Source: Henricia sp. BOLD:AAB3569
Lineage: Eukaryota; Echinodermata; Asteroidea; Spinulosida; Echinasteridae
NCBI GenBank assembly: GCA_037783545.1
Contig: JBBELK010000687.1
Location: 124,001-188,000, forward strand
DNA: 64,000 bases
Reading direction: 5' to 3'
The translations under genes were made by a program, and so were the position numbers. The notes beneath the pieces are model-generated. The model was not told the DNA's origin and searched no databases. It saw only the letters and a list, made by a program, of their open reading frames with translations. How positions within the stretch are numbered: the first letter of the stretch is position 1; each line of letters begins with the position of its first letter. Below are positions 62,601 through 64,000 of the stretch, in pieces.

Positions 62601-64000
62601 GAAAAGTTTTCGACCTCCAAATTTGCCGACGTTTGGACCACACTTTGACCAAAATCCCGTCCCAAACTGGGCCGTATCTACGACAGTCCGAAGTACTGAG
62701 CATGCGCACGAGTCAGGAGTACACCAAAGAGGTGTGTACAGACAGCCACAGGTTGCGGGAGCATCCAGGAAGCCCCAACCCCTTTTTTTCCTAAACATTG
62801 AAATTTCTCTGCAATTTCCCGGCGAAAGTCTGTCAATTTTTTAGGACAAGTGCGCAATATAGAGTGTTAGGAGCATGCAAAATTTGAAGTTCGTCGGAAA
62901 AGTTTTCGACCTCCAAATTTGCCGACGTTTGGACCACACTTTGACCAAAATCCCGTCCCAAACTGGGCCGTATCTACGACAGTCCGAAGTACTGAGCATG
63001 CGCACGAGTCAGGAGTACACCAAAGAGGTGTGTACAGACAGCCACAGGTTGCGGGAGCATCCAGGAAGCCCCAACCCCTTTTTTTCCTAAACATTGAAAT
63101 TTCTCTGCAATTTCCCGGCGAAAGTCTGTCAATTTTTTAGGACAAGTGCGCAATATAGAGTGTTAGGAGCATGCAAAATTTGAAGTTCGTCGGAAAAGTT
63201 TTCGACCTCCAAATTTGCCGACGTTTGGACCACACTTTGACCAAAATCCCGTCCCAAACTGGGCCGTATCTACGACAGTCCGAAGTACTGAGCATGCGCA
63301 CGAGTCAGGAGTACACCAAAGAGGTGTGTACAGACAGCCACAGGTTGCGGGAGCATCCAGGAAGCCCCAACCCCTTTTTTTCCTAAACATTGAAATTTCT
63401 CTGCAATTTCCCGGCGAAAGTCTGTCAATTTTTTAGGACAAGTGCGCAATATAGAGTGTTAGGAGCATGCAAAATTTGAAGTTCGTCGGAAAAGTTTTCG
63501 ACCTCCAAATTTGCCGACGTTTGGACCACACTTTGACCAAAATCCCGTCCCAAACTGGGCCGTATCTACGACAGTCCGAAGTACTGAGCATGCGCACGAG
63601 TCAGGAGTACACCAAAGAGGTGTGTACAGACAGCCACAGGTTGCGGGAGCATCCAGGAAGCCCCAACCCCTTTTTTTCCTAAACATTGAAATTTCTCTGC
63701 AATTTCCCGGCGAAAGTCTGTCAATTTTTTAGGACAAGTGCGCAATATAGAGTGTTAGGAGCATGCAAAATTTGAAGTTCGTCGGAAAAGTTTTCGACCT
63801 CCAAATTTGCCGACGTTTGGACCACACTTTGACCAAAATCCCGTCCCAAACTGGGCCGTATCTACGACAGTCCGAAGTACTGAGCATGCGCACGAGTCAG
63901 GAGTACACCAAAGAGGTGTGTACAGACAGCCACAGGTTGCGGGAGCATCCAGGAAGCCCCAACCCCTTTTTTTCCTAAACATTGAAATTTCTCTGCAATT
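59661..64000 (+). repeat. Regular block, 14.7 satellite units to window end
   Basis: Fourteen units of 296 bp and a partial fifteenth cut by the window end. No variant noticed and no gene. Confidence 0.92.

Larger units (their letters stand above)
1..64000. repeat. Satellite DNA array, 296-bp monomer, about 214 copies
   Basis: The same 296-base unit repeats head to tail from the first to the last base, always in the same orientation. Counting from one ATGCAAAA landmark (255) to the last (63763) gives 212 intervals of 296 bp once listed indels and SINE insertions are subtracted, and the arithmetic closes exactly. GC is about 47% (140 of 296). Neither edge of the array is in the window. Such long, homogeneous tandem arrays are typical of eukaryotic centromeric, pericentromeric or other heterochromatic satellites; that role is inferred. 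There is no spacer diversity, no cas-like gene and no coding sequence. Confidence 0.98.

Noticed and set aside
1..64000. CRISPR array or bacterial repeat region
   Set aside because: The 296-bp unit repeats without unique spacers and contains a pol III SINE; there are no cas genes or other bacterial features.
1..64000. Ribosomal or 5S gene cluster or its spacer
   Set aside because: No rRNA-like stretch is recognisable in the monomer and there is no internal control region matching 5S.

Overview
This window is eukaryotic satellite DNA. I see no protein-coding gene, rRNA, functional tRNA, CRISPR array or bacterial-style operon. The whole 64 kb is one head-to-tail array, all in the same orientation, of a 296-bp monomer at roughly 214 copies. 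Both ends of the window cut through the array, so its true borders lie outside. A monomer is about 47% GC by hand count. Neighbouring copies are usually identical or differ by one base.

The only other sequence is a tRNA-derived SINE on the minus strand at about 21.6-25.7 kb. It has RNA polymerase III A and B boxes in its head and a (CAA)n tail. It appears as a tandem dimer (21616-22182), a single full element (25450-25734) and a truncated fragment (24403-24548). All three loci sit at the same monomer position, and the two intact loci share the same 12-bp target-site duplication. The simplest reading is one retrotransposition into one monomer, then spread by unequal exchange. A tRNA-derived SINE inside a megasatellite points to an animal, most likely an invertebrate. 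I cannot name the species or the SINE family from the sequence alone.

Layout: 1-3256, 11 regular units. 3257-3464, a 208-bp deleted monomer. 3465-6720, 11 units with scattered 1-bp indels. 6721-11160, 15 regular units. 11161-21219, 34 units with many 1-bp indels and some substitutions. 21220-25942, the SINE-bearing segment. 25943-50214, 82 consecutive units of exactly 296 bp with about eight substitutions seen. 50215-57290, 24 units with many 1-bp indels and a 17-bp deletion. 57291-59362, 7 regular units. 59363-59660, a unit with a 2-bp insertion. 59661-64000, regular units to the window end.

No genes work together here. The likely roles are structural: centromeric or pericentromeric chromatin, or heterochromatin. 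Monomer features that could matter are a partial CENP-B-box-like motif, roughly helically spaced A/T tracts, a short hairpin next to the SINE insertion site, and a C4AAC4-T7 tract. Open frames of 71-75 codons recur in every monomer on both strands, but they look like by-products of the repeat and not genes. The indel clusters may partly be long-read assembly error; that is the main technical caution.
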